The position numbers and the translations under genes are program-made. A model generated the notes under the pieces. The model worked only from the letters and a program-made list of their open reading frames with translations, made no database searches and was not told the origin of the DNA. Positions 28,052-29,546 of a stretch of 29,546 bases of DNA are shown piece after piece (within the stretch, counting starts at the first letter, position 1; each line of letters opens with the position of its first letter). Source of the stretch: Bacteroidota bacterium (GTDB lineage Bacteria; Bacteroidota; Bacteroidia; Flavobacteriales; Weeksellaceae); assembly GCA_023420435.1 (NCBI GenBank), contig JAEZWE010000079.1:1-29546 (forward strand), given 5' to 3'.

Positions 28052-29116
28052 ATGATCGAACAAAATTTCCTTGGAAAATCTGATTTCAATATTCAAAATA
28101 TGTTGGTTTCTGCAAGTTGCCCTTCCAATATTGCGCTTATCAAATATTGGGGGAAATATGAAAACCAAATTCCGGCAAATCCAAGTATTTCTTACACTTT
28201 AAACCATTGCAAAACCATCACTTCAATGGAATTTTTTGCAGATGAACCGTTTTCTGTCCAAACTTTTTTGGCTGGAAATGAAGAAAAAAAATTCGCTGAA
28301 AAAATCGAGAAATATTTTAAAAATATCGAACCTTATTTACCTTGGATTCTGAAAGGAAAATACCTGATTAAAACTGAAAATACTTTTCCCCACAGTTCGG
28401 GAATTGCCAGTTCTGCAAGTGGTTTCGGAGCGATTGCAAAATGTTTGATAAATCTTGATGAAATTTTTACAATCCCAAATCCCGAATCTCAAATCTCAAA
28501 TCTTAAAAAAGCCAGTTTTCTCGCAAGATTGGGAAGTGGAAGTGCTTGTAGAAGTTTGTACGAAGGTTTGGTTGTTTGGGGAAAAACAGAGGTTGTGGAA
28601 GGAAGTTCGGATTTGTTTGCCGTTCCTTATTCCAATGAAAAAATTCATCCTATTTTCAGAAATTTTAATGATTGGGTTTTGTTGATTCATGAAGGTCAAA
28701 AGTCGGTGAGTTCCACGGTTGGTCATGGTTTGATGAATACCAATCCTTATGCAGAAAGACGGTTCCAGGAAGCTCATGAAAATTTTGAAAAATTATCAAA
28801 AATCCTCGAAACCGGTGATATGGAAGGTTTTATAAAACTCGTGGAACACGAAGCTTTAACACTTCATGCGATGATGATGATGAGTGATACAGCCTTTATT
28901 CTGATGCAAACCGGAACTTTGGAAGTCATTAATAAAATTTGGGAATTCCGTAAAATTACTGGTTTGGCTTTGTTTTTTACTTTAGACGCAGGAGCAAATG
29001 TTCATCTCTTGTTTCCAAATGATTTAGACAACGACAGAATCATTACTTTCATTAACCAAGAATTGCTTCAGCATACGCAAAATGGAGGTGTCGTGAAAGA
29101 TGTGATGCGGTTTTAG
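28052..29116 (+). CDS. mvaD: Diphosphomevalonate decarboxylase
   Basis: GHMP-fold enzyme that converts mevalonate diphosphate to isopentenyl diphosphate using ATP, the last step of the classical mevalonate pathway used by Flavobacteriia. The 354-residue protein has SCPSNIALIKYWGKY (about 23-37), the phosphate loop HSSGIASSASGFGA (about 114-127), FLARLGSGSACRSLYEG (about 157-173) and TLDAGANVHLLFP (about 310-322), which includes the catalytic-region aspartate. Residues about 140-152 (IPNPESQISNLKK) are encoded by a heptanucleotide repeat (28471-28504) in a loop that varies between species. The next gene follows after 4 nt. Confidence 0.93.
   Translation: MIEQNFLGKSDFNIQNMLVSASCPSNIALIKYWGKYENQIPANPSISYTLNHCKTITSMEFFADEPFSVQTFLAGNEEKKFAEKIEKYFKNIEPYLPWILKGKYLIKTENTFPHSSGIASSASGFGAIAKCLINLDEIFTIPNPESQISNLKKASFLARLGSGSACRSLYEGLVVWGKTEVVEGSSDLFAVPYSNEKIHPIFRNFNDWVLLIHEGQKSVSSTVGHGLMNTNPYAERRFQEAHENFEKLSKILETGDMEGFIKLVEHEALTLHAMMMMSDTAFILMQTGTLEVINKIWEFRKITGLALFFTLDAGANVHLLFPNDLDNDRIITFINQELLQHTQNGGVVKDVMRF
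28471..28504 (+). repeat. Heptanucleotide repeat inside mvaD
   Basis: Five successive units of 6-7 nt: AATCCC, AAATCCC, GAATCTC, AAATCTC, AAATCTT. Each 7-nt step shifts the frame by one, so gain or loss of a single unit would break the gene, while three units keep it in frame. Confidence 0.75.
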
Positions 29117-29120
29117 AAAA

Positions 29121-29546
29121 ATGAAAATTGACCCTAAAAAAATAAAACAGATTCATCTTTCGAGATCAATTCAATTCGGAATAGTAGAAGCGCCAACTGA
29201 AAAAAAATATTTTGGGAACAAAAAAAATTCCATTTATACCGCCTTATTGGTTTTAGTTGTGGTTCTGTTTTTTTTCTTTTTTACCGAGTATAAAGAAGTT
29301 TCGATAAGAGTTGGGATTTTTGCTTTCCTATTTTCGGGTTATAAAATATATCAAGCTGTATTTAATCCGGTTCTTAAGTTTGATGCAGTTGGCGTTCATT
29401 TTCAAAACACAAGAATGAAATGGTCAAGAATTAAAAAAATAAATTCCAGTTGGGGAAAAACGGGATTAATCATTGAAATTCAAACGAAAGATGGAAAATT
29501 CATTACAGAAAAACTCAGCGAGTTAGAATTTCAGCAAGTTTTGGAC
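29121..29546 (+). CDS. Membrane protein of unknown function, 3' end outside window
   Basis: An open frame from ATG 29121 runs to the window end without a stop (142 codons seen). After a hydrophilic N-terminus (about 1-37) two hydrophobic helices are visible (about 38-54, TALLVLVVVLFFFFF, and about 62-78). A soluble domain follows (KFDAVGVHFQNTRMKWSRIKKI and GLIIEIQTKDGKFITEKL), which looks like a small PH-like domain of the sort that follows paired helices in STM3941-like proteins. It begins 4 nt after the mvaD stop, so co-transcription is likely. The family name is uncertain because the C-terminus is missing. Confidence 0.7.
   Translation, partial: MKIDPKKIKQIHLSRSIQFGIVEAPTEKKYFGNKKNSIYTALLVLVVVLFFFFFTEYKEVSIRVGIFAFLFSGYKIYQAVFNPVLKFDAVGVHFQNTRMKWSRIKKINSSWGKTGLIIEIQTKDGKFITEKLSELEFQQVLD

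Overview
The window is chromosomal DNA of a low-GC flavobacterium (Bacteroidota), most likely a Chryseobacterium/Kaistella-like member of the Weeksellaceae. The support is: a secreted protein with a type IX secretion C-terminal sorting domain, a bacterial mevalonate-pathway gene, a DUF6266 protein, almost no Shine-Dalgarno sequences, and several promoters of the Bacteroidota type (TTG, 18-21 bp spacer, TAnnTTTG). The genus is inferred from overall gene character; no marker gene settles it.

Left edge (1-2560): the C-terminal end of an outer-membrane beta-barrel protein, a di-haem cytochrome c peroxidase directly behind it, and a DUF2147 protein.

Accessory region (about 2650-12210): a small excisionase-like HTH protein; a DUF6266 gene read leftward from a promoter with six helically phased GGACA repeats just upstream; a dense cluster of short palindromic (REP-like) elements around a single-domain GIY-YIG nuclease gene; then a type I restriction-modification operon in the order hsdR, hsdS, gmrSD-like DUF262/DUF1524 nuclease, hsdM. 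More REP-like elements follow hsdM, and one lies in frame inside it. All of these hairpins share a loop of the TCGAC...GCTC type while their stems differ but stay complementary. REP clusters therefore bracket the whole defence operon. The GIY-YIG gene together with its repeats is the best candidate here for a poorly described system.

Housekeeping region (12380-29546): a four-helix membrane protein and a small membrane protein; tRNA-Leu(CAA); a PhnP-like metallo-beta-lactamase-fold hydrolase divergent from a large conserved protein of unknown role plus a free-methionine-sulfoxide-reductase-like GAF protein; a META-domain lipoprotein; a T9SS-secreted FN3/GEVED protein; an SH3-like exported protein; a MutS2 ATPase without an Smr domain; uracil-DNA glycosylase; two lipoproteins; a DUF456 membrane protein; an MscS/YbdG-like channel followed by pdxJ and an alpha/beta hydrolase; an extended SDR; diphosphomevalonate decarboxylase; and the start of a membrane protein cut by the window end.

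Two further regulatory patterns stand out. Three genes (DUF2147, mutS2, mscS) have a perfect TAnnTTTG element ending only 4-6 nt before the start codon, which predicts leaderless or nearly leaderless mRNAs. A promoter/terminator pair at 12262-12376 could produce a small RNA of about 80 nt. All statements come from reading the sequence; no database search was run.
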